64,000 nucleotides of DNA, from the NCBI RefSeq assembly GCF_023276655.1, contig NZ_JALGRK010000001.1, positions 701,501 through 765,500 on the forward strand, given 5' to 3'. The DNA comes from Olsenella intestinalis (GTDB lineage: Bacteria; Actinomycetota; Coriobacteriia; Coriobacteriales; Atopobiaceae). Below the pieces are notes generated by a model. That model worked only from the letters and a program-made list of their open reading frames with translations. It did no database searches and was not told the DNA's origin. A program made the position numbers and the translations under genes. Numbering within the stretch: position 1 is the first letter of the stretch; each line of letters starts with the position of its first letter. Shown piece after piece: positions 46,601-55,485 of this stretch.

Positions 46601-49600
46601 CACCATCGCGGACACCGTGGGCACGGGCACCATAACCGGTGGCTATGCCGACAACGGCGGTGGCCTCTACGTGCATGGCGGCTCGTCACTCGAGCTCAAG
46701 GGCGTCGCCGTCATCGGCAACTCCGCCGACTCGGACGGCGCCGGCGTCTACTCGCTCGGCACCCTGAACGCGGACGGCTGCTCGATCGTGCGCAACCGGG
46801 CCGACGACAACGGCGGAGGCATCTACGCTGAGAGCGACGCGAGCCTCGACCTCTCCCGTGCCAACGTCTCCTCCAACACGGCGCGAAACGAAGGCGGCGG
46901 CCTCGACCTGCGCTGCCCCACGGCGCGTCTCTTGCAGTGCTCGGTGAACAACAACAGGTCCTCCGACGATGACGGCGGCGGCTTCAACGTGGACAGGAGC
47001 GACCTGCTGCTCACCCTCGAGCAGACCGAGGTCAACGACAACTACAGCGGCGGCGGCCACCGCGGCGGCGGCATCTTCCTGAACGACGGCAGGGTTGACG
47101 TCAAGGGCGGCTCCCTCTCGCAGAACTCCGCCGAGACCGGCGGCGCCATCTTCAACAACGAGTGCGCGGTCACCATCAGCGGCGCGACGCTGTCGGGCAA
47201 CGTGGCCAACGAGCACGGCGGCGGTGCCATCACCAACGGCGGCTCGCTCCAGCTCAGCGACTGCACCGTCGATCACAACAGCGCCCCGGGCGACGGCGGC
47301 GCCATCTTTTCGAACGACGAGGACTCCGTCACGGCCACGAACTGCTCGTTTGCGAACAACGAGTCCACCATGTCCTCCGGCGGCGCCCTCTGCACCGACT
47401 GCGCCACCACGCTCACGAACTGCACCTTCACTAACAACAAGGCGCACAACAACGGCGGTGCCATCTGCATCCACGGCGACACCACCATCGACGGCGGCAC
47501 CATCAGTGGAAACACCGCGACCGAATACGGCGGCGGCGTGCTGACCAACCATGAGGGCACGCTGCGGCTGCTGGGAAGGACGTCCGACCTTACGATCACC
47601 GGTAACTCCTGCTCGCTGCAGGGCTGCGGCGTCTACATTCCCTGGGACACCAACTACGTGAGCGTCGCCGGCAAGGTGAGCATCACCGGCAACGACTTCG
47701 ACGACTTCTTCATGGCGGGCGACAAGTGCCTCGACGTGGTCGACGCCATCGAGGGCTCCCAGATCGGCGTGGGGCTCGAGCGCGGCACGGGTCAGTTCAC
47801 GATCAACCTCGCGGCGCACGAGGCCGGCGTCGACCCCTCCACGCTCTTCCTGGCGCCGGCTGGCATGTGGGCCATTCCGACCGCCGAGGGCGAGGCCCAG
47901 CTCGTCGCCTCCGACTGGCCCATGCTCCAGCGGCTGATCGACCAGACGGCCGACGGCGGGACCCTCGTGCTCGACCGCGACTGGAAGGCGGCGCCCCAGA
48001 ACGTCTCGCTCAAGATCGCCTCCGGCAAGACCATCACCATCGATCTCAACGGCCACACCATCGACCGCGCCCGCACGGGTTACGAGGACGCAGGCGAGGT
48101 GTTCAGCGTGTACGGCACGCTCAACGTCACCGATACGAGCGAGAGCGCTGCGGGAAGGATCTGCGGAGGCTACGGCGACGGCGGTGGCGCCGTCGTGTTC
48201 AACCTCGCCGAGCTCCACCTGCTCGGGGGGAACATCGCGGGCAACAGGGCCAAGACCGGCGGCGGCGTCCTCGTGTGCCCCGGCGCCATCTTCGAGATGA
48301 CGGGCGGCACCGTCCAGCAGAACCATGCGGACGCCGACGGCGGCGGCGTATGCCTCGCCAACGCAGGCGACGAGGTGCCCGTGGCCTGGCTGTACGGCGG
48401 CCAGATCACGGGCAACGACGCCTCGGGAAGCGGCGGAGGCGTCTTCACGGCGGCATCTTCGAGGCTGAACGTGCACGGCTCCGTGAGGGTGCTGGACAAC
48501 GTCGCCCCGCAGGGCGCCAACCTCCTGCTGGCCTCGGACGTCGCCGCCAACGTGGACGACGCGCTTGCCGCCGACGCGCGCATCGACCTCGTCGCGCAGT
48601 CTCCCGGCCGTCCGCTCACCTCCAACCTCACCGCCAGCGGCAGCGCCGACGTGGCGCTGCAGGTCTTCACCTACGACAAGGCGACCGGTCGCCTCGAGGT
48701 CCGCGACGACGAGCTCTATCTCACGCAGAGCGCCGACGTCGTCACGGTCAGCGACTGGCAGGCGCTGCAGAACGCCATCAACGACGAGGCCAACCGCGAC
48801 AAGGTGATTCGCCTGGGCGGCGACGTCACTGCTACGGAGGACGACGACCGCCTGCTGCTTGACGGCAAGAGCGTGATCGTGGACCTGGGCGGCCATGCGC
48901 TCAACCGAAACCTCGACGAGTCCGACTCGGACGGCCACGTCTTCGAGCTTGTGAATGGCTCCACGCTCACCATTCAGGACAGTGCGGGCGCGGGTCGCGT
49001 GACGGGCGGCTATGCCGAGCACGGCGGTGCCGTCAACGTTCACGAGGGCTGCACCTGCAACGTCGAGGGCGGCACCTTCATCGGCAACCGAGCCGAGGAC
49101 GAGGGCGGCGCCTTCTACGTGTACGGCACCCTCAACATGAGCGGCGGCATGATCACGCAGAACGAGGCCGAGTCGGGCGGCGCCGTGTTCGTTGACGGAA
49201 ACGGCTCCACGAACCTCACTAACGTCGTCATCGTGAGCAACAAGGCCACCAAATGGGGTGGCGGCGCCATCAACAACAAGGGCAACGCGACGCTCACCAA
49301 CTGCATCGTCAAGACAAACGTCGCGGGCAACGAGGGCGGCGCCATCTACAACGGCGACAGGCAGCTCACGCTGAACGGCTGCACCGTCACCGACAACTCC
49401 TCGGGTGGGGGCGGCGGCCTGTGCTGCTACGGGACGGTCGTCGTCAACGACACCACCATCGCCAACAACTACGCCAACGACTTTGGCGGCGGCCTGTACG
49501 TGCGCGGCGTCGTGACCGTGAACGGCGGCTCCATCACCGGAAACACGGGCAAGACCGACGGCGGCGGCATCTTCAACCAGGGCGGTCTGCTCACCGTCAC

Positions 49601-52600
49601 CGGGGCCACCATCTCGAGCAACGGCACCGAGGCGGGTGGCGGCGCCCTCAACAACAAGGGCACGGCCGAGCTCACGTCGTGCACGCTTGCGGCCAACCAC
49701 GCGGGCGCCGAGGGCGGCGCCATCTACGCCGGCGTGGACTCGGGCACGACCCTCGCCGACTGCACGATCCAGGAGAACTCGGGCGGACTCGGCGGCGGCG
49801 TGGCGGCGTACGGCACCATGACCGTCAACGGCTCCACCATCAGCAAGAACACCGCCGACGCGGGAGGCGCCGGCGTGTTCACGAGCGGTGACACGACGCT
49901 CGCGGGCACGACCGTGAGCGAGAACTCCGCCAGGGAGTCGGGCGGCGGCGTGCTCGTGCGCGCCCGCTCGCTCACGATCGACGGCGCGTCCGTCACGAAG
50001 AACTCGACGACCAACCTCGGTGGTGGCGTCATGGTCGAGGGCGGCGCCGGCGCCGTCGTCGTAAAGGGCGCGATTACGGTGGGGCTAAACGACGGCTCGG
50101 GCGACGTTTACCTCGCCGACGGGAAGGTGCTCACGGTGGGCGGCCCCCTCGGGGACGATGCGGGTTCGGCGAGCATCGGCGTGCGCGCCGAGAAGGGCGT
50201 GGGCGTCGTCCTCACGAGCGGCTACTCAAACGACAACGCCGACAAGGACCCAGCCACGCTCTTCTCGTCAAACGACGGCTACGAGGTGTACCTCGAGGGG
50301 AGCGAGGTCTCCACGAGGAAGGTCACGGTCGACGACGAGAGCTTTGTCGAACCGGGCAGCCAGGTCAACCGTGACGTCGGCACCCTCACGGGCGTGAACT
50401 GGATGAGCGGCCTCTCGGGCGAGCGGCGCCTGAACGAGATCAACGTCCCGGGCACGCATGACTCCGCGACCAAGAGCGTCGTGGCGAACCTCACCACGGG
50501 CAATATCGCAAAGTACATCCAGTTGGGCGGCGACATCGCGAGCACGTTCTTCGGGCTTCCCGCCACCGTGGTCATCAACATCCTTGGCGCGTCGGTCTTC
50601 AGCGCCATCGCCGAAAAGTTCGCGAGGTGCCAGGAGCGCTACATCGACGAGCAGCTCCTGGATGGCATCCGTCACCTCGACCTTCGACTCAACACGTACT
50701 ACGTCGAGCCCGGCTGGCCGCCCGGGCCGAACGAGGACAACGGCGAGGACCTCTACCTGTGCCACGGCAAGGACGAGGACGGCGGGACCTACTTCGCCTT
50801 CGACAGGCGAACCTCCGACGTCGAGCATGACGACTACGACTTCCTGACGTTCAGGAAGACGCTCGGGTGGATCAAGACGTTCTTGGAGGAGCACCCGACC
50901 GAGACGCTCACGATGGTGGTGTCCATCGAGAGCGTGGACGACGTGTACGACGAGGGCATGGCGCGCATCCGCAAGCACCTGCACGACGAGCTCTCCACGC
51001 AGATCAACCCCTCGACCGGCAAGCCCTACCTCTACATGGAGGACGGCGTGTTCGGCAAGAGGCTCACTGAGTACCCGCAGCTCAAGGACTGCCGCGGGCA
51101 GGTCGTGCTCGAGTGCTCGGACGCCGACGCAGACATCCTGGGTGGCGTGGTCAAGGAGAACGTCGTCACGAGCGTCCAGGGACCCGACGGCGACCACTCG
51201 GACAACGCTGACGCGAAGATCAGGAACCTGAAGAGGTTCTTCGCCGACCATGGCTACGACGACCTGCCCAGGACGGCGGGGGAGGCCATCGACTACATGT
51301 ACTTCGTCGGTCTTAACGGCACGGACGAGCCCAGTGCTACGCCACTCGAGATCGCCAAAAAGGTCCTCGAGGCCATGTTTGGCGAGGGCGGACTCGTCGT
51401 CGACAAGGCAGGCAAGTACATCGGGCGCATCAACATGGACGGCGAGAACGCCGAGTACAGCAAGGTTGTGTGGTCGTCCAACTTCTTCGCGGGGACGGAG
51501 TACTGCAAGGTCACGGTGAAGTCGGGCTTCGGCGACGAGGTCTCCGACTCGACCTACGTCCTCTATGGGACCAAGCTGCCCGTCTCGGAGTGCATCTACG
51601 CCAACCCCAACTCCGAGGGCAAGTACTTCCAGTGCTGGGAGGCCAAGTACGACAACATCGTCGGGGGCGACACCTGGAAGGTCTTCCCGGGCCAGGAGTT
51701 CATCGTCAACGGCGACGTCACGTTCACGGCGACGTGGGGCGAGCAGAACACGCCGGTGCGGGTCCTGTGGAACGATGCCGACGACGAGGACGGGCTGCGG
51801 CCCGACAGCCTGCAGGTCTCGGTCGCGGGCATCACAGACCCCGTAAGCATCACGCCGGCCGCGAACTGGAGGGTCACGCTCGACGGCGGGTACGCCCCCG
51901 AGGACGTCACGGTCACGTGGGACAAGATCGCGGGAGACGGCGAGGGGACGTATGCCTGCAAGGTGCGCAAGCGCGAGGGTGGCCCGGGCCTCGAGATCGT
52001 GCTCACCCACACGCCCCAGGAGAAGGTTCAGGCCAAGGGCGAGGTCCACTGGAAGGACGATGACGACGCGGAGGGCAAGCGTCCCGACAGCGTGGTCGTC
52101 CACCTTCTGGCCGACGACCGCGTGATCGACTCGACCACTGCCACGGCCGCCGGCGGCTGGACGTGGGATTTGGGCGAGCGCCCGGCGTTCGTCGACGGCA
52201 AGCGCGTCACCTACGCCGTGGGGGAGGACGAGGTCGAGGGGTACCTCACCTATGCGAGGGGCTTCGAGGTCACGAACGTCCTCAACGGCCCCAGGCAGAG
52301 CACGACGCTCAGTGGCATGGTCTTCTGGGCGGACGACGACAACGCGGGAAAGACGCGCCCCAAGAGCGTGACGATCAACCTGCTCAAGGACGGCAACAAG
52401 ATCGACTCGCAGGAGGTCACGGCCGACAAGGACGGAATCTGGGCCATGCAGTTCGAGGTGCCCGGAACGTACTGGGACGCGGTCTACACCGTCACCGAGG
52501 AGGCGGTCGAGGGCTACACGACGAAGGTCTATCCGCCCGACGAGACGGGCGGCATGCTCCTCGTCAGCAACGCGCTCGAGAGCCACGAGCACGTGCACAA

Positions 52601-54398
52601 GACGGTGAGCGCGGAGCTGGTGGCGCCCACGTGCACGACCAAGGGGCTGCGCCGGACGGTGGAGTACTGCGAGGGGTGTGGCGAGATCTTCTCGGATGCG
52701 AATGAGGACGTCGCCGCGCTCGGACACGACTGGGGTGACTGGCAGACCATCAGGCCGGCCACGGAGACGCAGGTGGGCATGGAGACGCGCACGTGCTCGC
52801 GCGACAGGAGCCACACGCAGTCGCGCGTGATCCCCATGACCGGGCACGTCCACGGGCTCACGCACGTGGAGGCGAGGCCGGCCACGTGCACCGAGGACGG
52901 CAACACCGAGTATTGGGAGTGCACCGAGGGCGAGAACCCCTGCGGCATGCGCTTTGCCGACGCGGCCGCCACCGAGTGGGTGCACGAGGAGGCGACGGTC
53001 GTCCACGCGACCGGGCACGAGTGGGGCTCGTGGACCGTGGTGCGCGCGCCCTCGGAGACCGTGGTCGGCATCGAGAGGCGCGAATGCGAGCATGACCCGC
53101 TGCACGTGCAGTTCCGCATCGTCCCCAAGCTGAATCACGTGCATGGGCTCACCCACGTCGAGGCGAGGGATGCCACCTGCACCGAGGACGGCAACATCGA
53201 GTACTGGAGGTGCACGGAGGGCGAGGACCCCTGCGGCCTGTGCTTTGCGGACGAGGGCGGCACCGACTGGGTGCACGAGGAGGCGACCGTCGTCCACGCG
53301 ACCGGCCACGACTGGGGCGACTGGCGCATCGTCAAGCCGGCCACGGAGAGCGAGAAGGGCGAGATGCTGCGCATCTGCCACAACGACTTCACGCACATGC
53401 AGACGAGGGACATCCCCAAGGTCGGGCACATCCACGAGCTCGTGCGCGTCGCGGCAAGGCCCGCCACGTGCACCGAGGACGGCAACATCGAGTACTGGAA
53501 GTGCGCCGACGAGGGCTGCGGGATGCTGTTCAGGGACCCCGCGGGCATTGAGTGGGTGCACGAGGAGGCCGTCGTCGTGCACGCGCTCGGCCACGAGTGG
53601 GCAGAGCCCACCTACGAGTGGGGAACCGGCGATGCCACGGTGAGTGCCAGGCGCACCTGCCTGCGAGACGCGTCGCACGCGGAGAGCGAGACCGTCGGGG
53701 TCGATGACATCACCTACCTCGAGCCGACCTGCACGACGCCGGGCAAGGCGCTGAAGGTCTCGCAGCCCTTCGAGAACGGGGCGTTCCTCGTCCAGGCGAA
53801 GGACGGCGCGGATATGCCCGCGCTCGGCCACGACTGGAGTGCGTGGGAGGTCACAAGGCCCGCGACGGAGACCGAGGATGGGGAGGAGTCGCGCACGTGC
53901 GCCCGCTGCGGCGAGGTCGAGACGCGCGCCATCCCGGCTTCGATCTCCTACCGCTACGTGGGCGACGAGAACCTGACGTGGACGAGGGGCGACACTGCCC
54001 CGCTCGAGCTCACGTTCAAGCGCTCGGTCGACGATGAGCTGACCTTCTCGCTCTTCAAGGGCATCGAGGTCGACGGCGTGGCCGTGGGCGAGAAGAGCCT
54101 CTCCGGCGACGCCAACTACACGGCCAGGTCGGGCAGTCTCGTCCTCAACCTGCAGCCTGCCTGGCTCTCGACGCTCTCTGACGGCGAGCACACGGTGAGG
54201 GCGATCTTCGAGGACGGCAGCGCCACCGCGACGTTCACCGTCGCGAGCCGTGCCGCCGCAAGGGAGGGCGGGAGCGACTCGGAAAGGGCCATGCCCGCGA
54301 CCGGGGACGCCGCCTTGCCTGGCACGGCATCGGCGCTTTGCGTGATGGGCGTCGCGGCGCTGGCTGTCGCCCTCGTGCGAAGGAAGCGCAGGGAGTAG
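43674..54398 (+). CDS. Giant beta-helix / PI-PLC / Cna-B cell-wall surface protein
   Basis: 3574 residues (or start at 43686, MKRLQKP, which gives a better signal peptide). After a signal peptide and Ala/Pro linker, five parallel beta-helix modules of 280-500 residues follow (~90-2200; GG-x-x-x-NxGxxTLTNCTV-type coils). Each opens with an SDWxxLQxAI...ITIDLxGHxI header. Next is a PI-PLC X domain with NVPGTHDSAT (H2262, D2263), LDLRL (D2336, R2338) and LCHG (H2364), matching the catalytic set of bacterial PI-PLC. Then come an InlB-like segment, three Cna-B domains (~2695-2975) and four Cys-containing PATCTEDGN repeats. An Ig-like domain and the tail MPATGD plus hydrophobic helix and RRKRRE complete it, a variant sortase signal. 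It is probably wall-anchored with lipid-cleaving or binding potential. Confidence 0.92.
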   Translation: MGCAMKRLQKPLSVLLAVALTLNLSPAGPRRAMADVPEGPVAGEVASPTDPASLDPTAPDAAAVPAAAPDSAPADPAPRAEGALAPQADGDMEVASWADLQTAVNDIASDHTITLTADVVAGDGDRTIAFVREGATITIDLAGHAINRNLSSLDEDNGGHVLDVNKGTLVVRDTSAEKSGTITGGIDERGGGVVIGSEGTLNLESGSIAGNRGVQGGGVFVYGHMLATGGSVTGNTGGDAGGIYVAGGTIDFTGVSVTSNTATDAGGGGINNKGYTALTGCTVSNNSAALAGGGVYNEGELHLSGTTMSGNATADTGGAVSTRNITYIDDCTLTGNTAAQDGGALYSYGCSTTVTGSTFNENKTEASGGAIRVYGGTVELRRCTLNENEATWYGGGIYGNNGGTLGLLESTSITGNTGYKGGGGVFVAGEMGEVRVGSGLNVTGNLANNIYLTGDRRVTVAESLAPETRIGVALEAIGGSFTYGFASTNTATDPNTVFVAEPGFSCIRDGDGEARVITSDWVELQAKIDAAENGSAIVLDRSWQAVDENVALTIPAEKSITIDLNGYEIDRHRSSYVDGGEVIAVYGELGLVDNSEQKKGAVTGGFGSTGGIRVYEGGKLKLQGGTIRDNHARSAGGGVCVEGSATLEAYGGVICDNISEMDGGGVYTYGTFVGEGCDISRNTAKYSGGGVYSSGSTTLESGSISSNRVIRSGGGIYQQAGTLQVNRGGTPLSVTSNKALENGGGLFSVGGTATFAAGDISGNSAWGNGGGVGLLAGATLHLQDVSVTSNYAAADGGGIFSAGATLGVKGAPRVTGNVGTIGRNILLDQAGVITVEEALTADGESAARLDVLTRDIARPITSGFTATGCAKSCFTTDDHDDSNLQERDGELYVTPGDAAVEVGSWDELQEALDNPPASGSIGLKNDVTADDDDVSLSIDGEKSLTLDLRGYTINRNLTESEGSDGHVIEVDGDSSVTIADTVGTGTITGGYADNGGGLYVHGGSSLELKGVAVIGNSADSDGAGVYSLGTLNADGCSIVRNRADDNGGGIYAESDASLDLSRANVSSNTARNEGGGLDLRCPTARLLQCSVNNNRSSDDDGGGFNVDRSDLLLTLEQTEVNDNYSGGGHRGGGIFLNDGRVDVKGGSLSQNSAETGGAIFNNECAVTISGATLSGNVANEHGGGAITNGGSLQLSDCTVDHNSAPGDGGAIFSNDEDSVTATNCSFANNESTMSSGGALCTDCATTLTNCTFTNNKAHNNGGAICIHGDTTIDGGTISGNTATEYGGGVLTNHEGTLRLLGRTSDLTITGNSCSLQGCGVYIPWDTNYVSVAGKVSITGNDFDDFFMAGDKCLDVVDAIEGSQIGVGLERGTGQFTINLAAHEAGVDPSTLFLAPAGMWAIPTAEGEAQLVASDWPMLQRLIDQTADGGTLVLDRDWKAAPQNVSLKIASGKTITIDLNGHTIDRARTGYEDAGEVFSVYGTLNVTDTSESAAGRICGGYGDGGGAVVFNLAELHLLGGNIAGNRAKTGGGVLVCPGAIFEMTGGTVQQNHADADGGGVCLANAGDEVPVAWLYGGQITGNDASGSGGGVFTAASSRLNVHGSVRVLDNVAPQGANLLLASDVAANVDDALAADARIDLVAQSPGRPLTSNLTASGSADVALQVFTYDKATGRLEVRDDELYLTQSADVVTVSDWQALQNAINDEANRDKVIRLGGDVTATEDDDRLLLDGKSVIVDLGGHALNRNLDESDSDGHVFELVNGSTLTIQDSAGAGRVTGGYAEHGGAVNVHEGCTCNVEGGTFIGNRAEDEGGAFYVYGTLNMSGGMITQNEAESGGAVFVDGNGSTNLTNVVIVSNKATKWGGGAINNKGNATLTNCIVKTNVAGNEGGAIYNGDRQLTLNGCTVTDNSSGGGGGLCCYGTVVVNDTTIANNYANDFGGGLYVRGVVTVNGGSITGNTGKTDGGGIFNQGGLLTVTGATISSNGTEAGGGALNNKGTAELTSCTLAANHAGAEGGAIYAGVDSGTTLADCTIQENSGGLGGGVAAYGTMTVNGSTISKNTADAGGAGVFTSGDTTLAGTTVSENSARESGGGVLVRARSLTIDGASVTKNSTTNLGGGVMVEGGAGAVVVKGAITVGLNDGSGDVYLADGKVLTVGGPLGDDAGSASIGVRAEKGVGVVLTSGYSNDNADKDPATLFSSNDGYEVYLEGSEVSTRKVTVDDESFVEPGSQVNRDVGTLTGVNWMSGLSGERRLNEINVPGTHDSATKSVVANLTTGNIAKYIQLGGDIASTFFGLPATVVINILGASVFSAIAEKFARCQERYIDEQLLDGIRHLDLRLNTYYVEPGWPPGPNEDNGEDLYLCHGKDEDGGTYFAFDRRTSDVEHDDYDFLTFRKTLGWIKTFLEEHPTETLTMVVSIESVDDVYDEGMARIRKHLHDELSTQINPSTGKPYLYMEDGVFGKRLTEYPQLKDCRGQVVLECSDADADILGGVVKENVVTSVQGPDGDHSDNADAKIRNLKRFFADHGYDDLPRTAGEAIDYMYFVGLNGTDEPSATPLEIAKKVLEAMFGEGGLVVDKAGKYIGRINMDGENAEYSKVVWSSNFFAGTEYCKVTVKSGFGDEVSDSTYVLYGTKLPVSECIYANPNSEGKYFQCWEAKYDNIVGGDTWKVFPGQEFIVNGDVTFTATWGEQNTPVRVLWNDADDEDGLRPDSLQVSVAGITDPVSITPAANWRVTLDGGYAPEDVTVTWDKIAGDGEGTYACKVRKREGGPGLEIVLTHTPQEKVQAKGEVHWKDDDDAEGKRPDSVVVHLLADDRVIDSTTATAAGGWTWDLGERPAFVDGKRVTYAVGEDEVEGYLTYARGFEVTNVLNGPRQSTTLSGMVFWADDDNAGKTRPKSVTINLLKDGNKIDSQEVTADKDGIWAMQFEVPGTYWDAVYTVTEEAVEGYTTKVYPPDETGGMLLVSNALESHEHVHKTVSAELVAPTCTTKGLRRTVEYCEGCGEIFSDANEDVAALGHDWGDWQTIRPATETQVGMETRTCSRDRSHTQSRVIPMTGHVHGLTHVEARPATCTEDGNTEYWECTEGENPCGMRFADAAATEWVHEEATVVHATGHEWGSWTVVRAPSETVVGIERRECEHDPLHVQFRIVPKLNHVHGLTHVEARDATCTEDGNIEYWRCTEGEDPCGLCFADEGGTDWVHEEATVVHATGHDWGDWRIVKPATESEKGEMLRICHNDFTHMQTRDIPKVGHIHELVRVAARPATCTEDGNIEYWKCADEGCGMLFRDPAGIEWVHEEAVVVHALGHEWAEPTYEWGTGDATVSARRTCLRDASHAESETVGVDDITYLEPTCTTPGKALKVSQPFENGAFLVQAKDGADMPALGHDWSAWEVTRPATETEDGEESRTCARCGEVETRAIPASISYRYVGDENLTWTRGDTAPLELTFKRSVDDELTFSLFKGIEVDGVAVGEKSLSGDANYTARSGSLVLNLQPAWLSTLSDGEHTVRAIFEDGSATATFTVASRAAAREGGSDSERAMPATGDAALPGTASALCVMGVAALAVALVRRKRRE

Positions 54399-54435
54399 CG
54401 GTCGGCGATGCCGGCGTGACGGGGTTCGTAGAACG

Positions 54436-54470
54436 AAAGCAGGCCAGGCGCGAGATCGCGTCTGGCCTGC
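54436..54470 (+). terminator. Terminator-like hairpin after the giant gene
   Basis: GCAGGCCAG and CTGGCCTGC pair around an inner CGCGAGATCGCG. The sequence closely resembles the hairpin beside tRNA-Gln (59975-60006). It may be a relic of the tRNA terminator carried with the duplicated tRNA end rather than native to this gene. Confidence 0.6.
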
Positions 54471-54478
54471 GTGTTGTG

Positions 54479-54504
54479 CGTGGCTGGGGCACTAGGATTC
54501 GAAC
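54479..54504 (-). repeat. Displaced tRNA-Gln 3' end (attachment-site repeat)
   Basis: Identical over 26 bp to 60015-60040. It covers the CCA end, acceptor 3' strand and T-loop of tRNA-Gln, but the rest of a tRNA is missing. This is the usual footprint of integrase-mediated insertion into a tRNA gene. Confidence 0.85.
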
Positions 54505-54552
54505 GCGTGCATAGGTCCAACATCGTCCACGAACCCCTCGTCTATTCGTGTT

Positions 54553-55416
54553 TTACCAGCCAAAGTCACGCAAGCAGAGGTCAACGTCCTCCTCAAAAGT
54601 GCCAAGTTCGATGCCCGCTTGGCGTGCCTTGCTCGCATCAAGGCGATAATCGCGGAAACGCTCGGCATAGCGCTCGCGGTCGGGAAGGATCAGTTGCTCA
54701 ACTTCGGTGTTCGAGGCGCCGAGCTTATGTGCGACCAGACAGGCGCTCTCGTAGGTCGTGAGATCGTTTGCGCTGGCAAAGTGATAGAGACCGCTTGGTA
54801 GCTCACACAGGGAGGCAAACTGGTCGGCAAGGCGCTGCGCGTAGGTCATGCACCGACGCTCGTTTGCGGTGAACTTGGTAGGCGTATGCGTACGCAGCGC
54901 CTTAAGCACGTTGCCCACGATGCCAGGCGATGGTTTGACGTGGGGAAGTGCCATACCAAACATCCAGGAGAGGCGAATGGTCACATAGTCGTCCATCTCG
55001 CGTGCCATCCAGGCGTCAACGTCTGCCTTGTGCAAGCCGTACTTCGTGACGCAGCAGGGTTCGACATGCTCGTCAAAGGGACCGGGTACCGAGAGTCCGT
55101 TGAAGACCTGCTCGGTCGAGATGAACATCATGCGCTTGCCCTTGGCCGCACAAGCGCGTGCGACTGCTATGGCTGAGTCACGATTGACGAGCCCAGTTCC
55201 CGCGGGATCGTTTTCACAGTCGGCGGTCGCTGCGTTGGCTGCGGTGTGAAACAGCAGGTCAAAGTCAAGGTCGAGGAAGAATCTCTCGACCTCGTCGGGA
55301 CGGGTGTAGTTGACGTCTCTGCGACTGACGGGCACAAACTCGTAGCGGTCACGGTTGTAGAGCTGTACGAGACTTGCCAAGTAACCTGTTGCTCCCGTTA
55401 TTGCGATGCGTTGCAT
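54553..55416 (-). CDS. RmlD-like NAD(P)-dependent sugar reductase/epimerase
   Basis: 287 residues. A short-chain dehydrogenase fold with the nucleotide-binding motif ITGATGYLAS at the N-terminus, DLLFHTAANA and the STEQVF region. The catalytic YxxxK appears as TKYGLHKAD. Closest in style to dTDP-4-dehydrorhamnose reductase (RmlD) and related sugar reductases, but no rmlA, B or C genes are nearby. Its place at the end of a deoC-manA operon suggests a role in sugar conversion. The substrate is unknown. It is the last gene of the island operon. Confidence 0.75.
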   Translation of the reverse strand: MQRIAITGATGYLASLVQLYNRDRYEFVPVSRRDVNYTRPDEVERFFLDLDFDLLFHTAANAATADCENDPAGTGLVNRDSAIAVARACAAKGKRMMFISTEQVFNGLSVPGPFDEHVEPCCVTKYGLHKADVDAWMAREMDDYVTIRLSWMFGMALPHVKPSPGIVGNVLKALRTHTPTKFTANERRCMTYAQRLADQFASLCELPSGLYHFASANDLTTYESACLVAHKLGASNTEVEQLILPDRERYAERFRDYRLDASKARQAGIELGTFEEDVDLCLRDFGW

Positions 55417-55485
55417 GCGACCTCCTCATGGTTGTTGGGCGGATGCAGTCCGTGAGGATATCCCTTTCGTGTACAGGCGTCAGCC

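Noticed and set aside
50268-54191. Very long minus-strand open frame (about 1300 codons) opposite the giant surface gene
   Set aside because: It is a shadow of strong codon bias in the GC-rich plus-strand gene. The translation is low-complexity Arg/Asp/Val/Leu without motifs. Similar long frames opposite 46686-49700, 41153-43402 and 27236-28726 were rejected for the same reason.
54479-54504. A second tRNA gene
   Set aside because: Only the 3' acceptor strand and T-arm portion is present. D-arm and anticodon arm are missing, so it is a displaced fragment.
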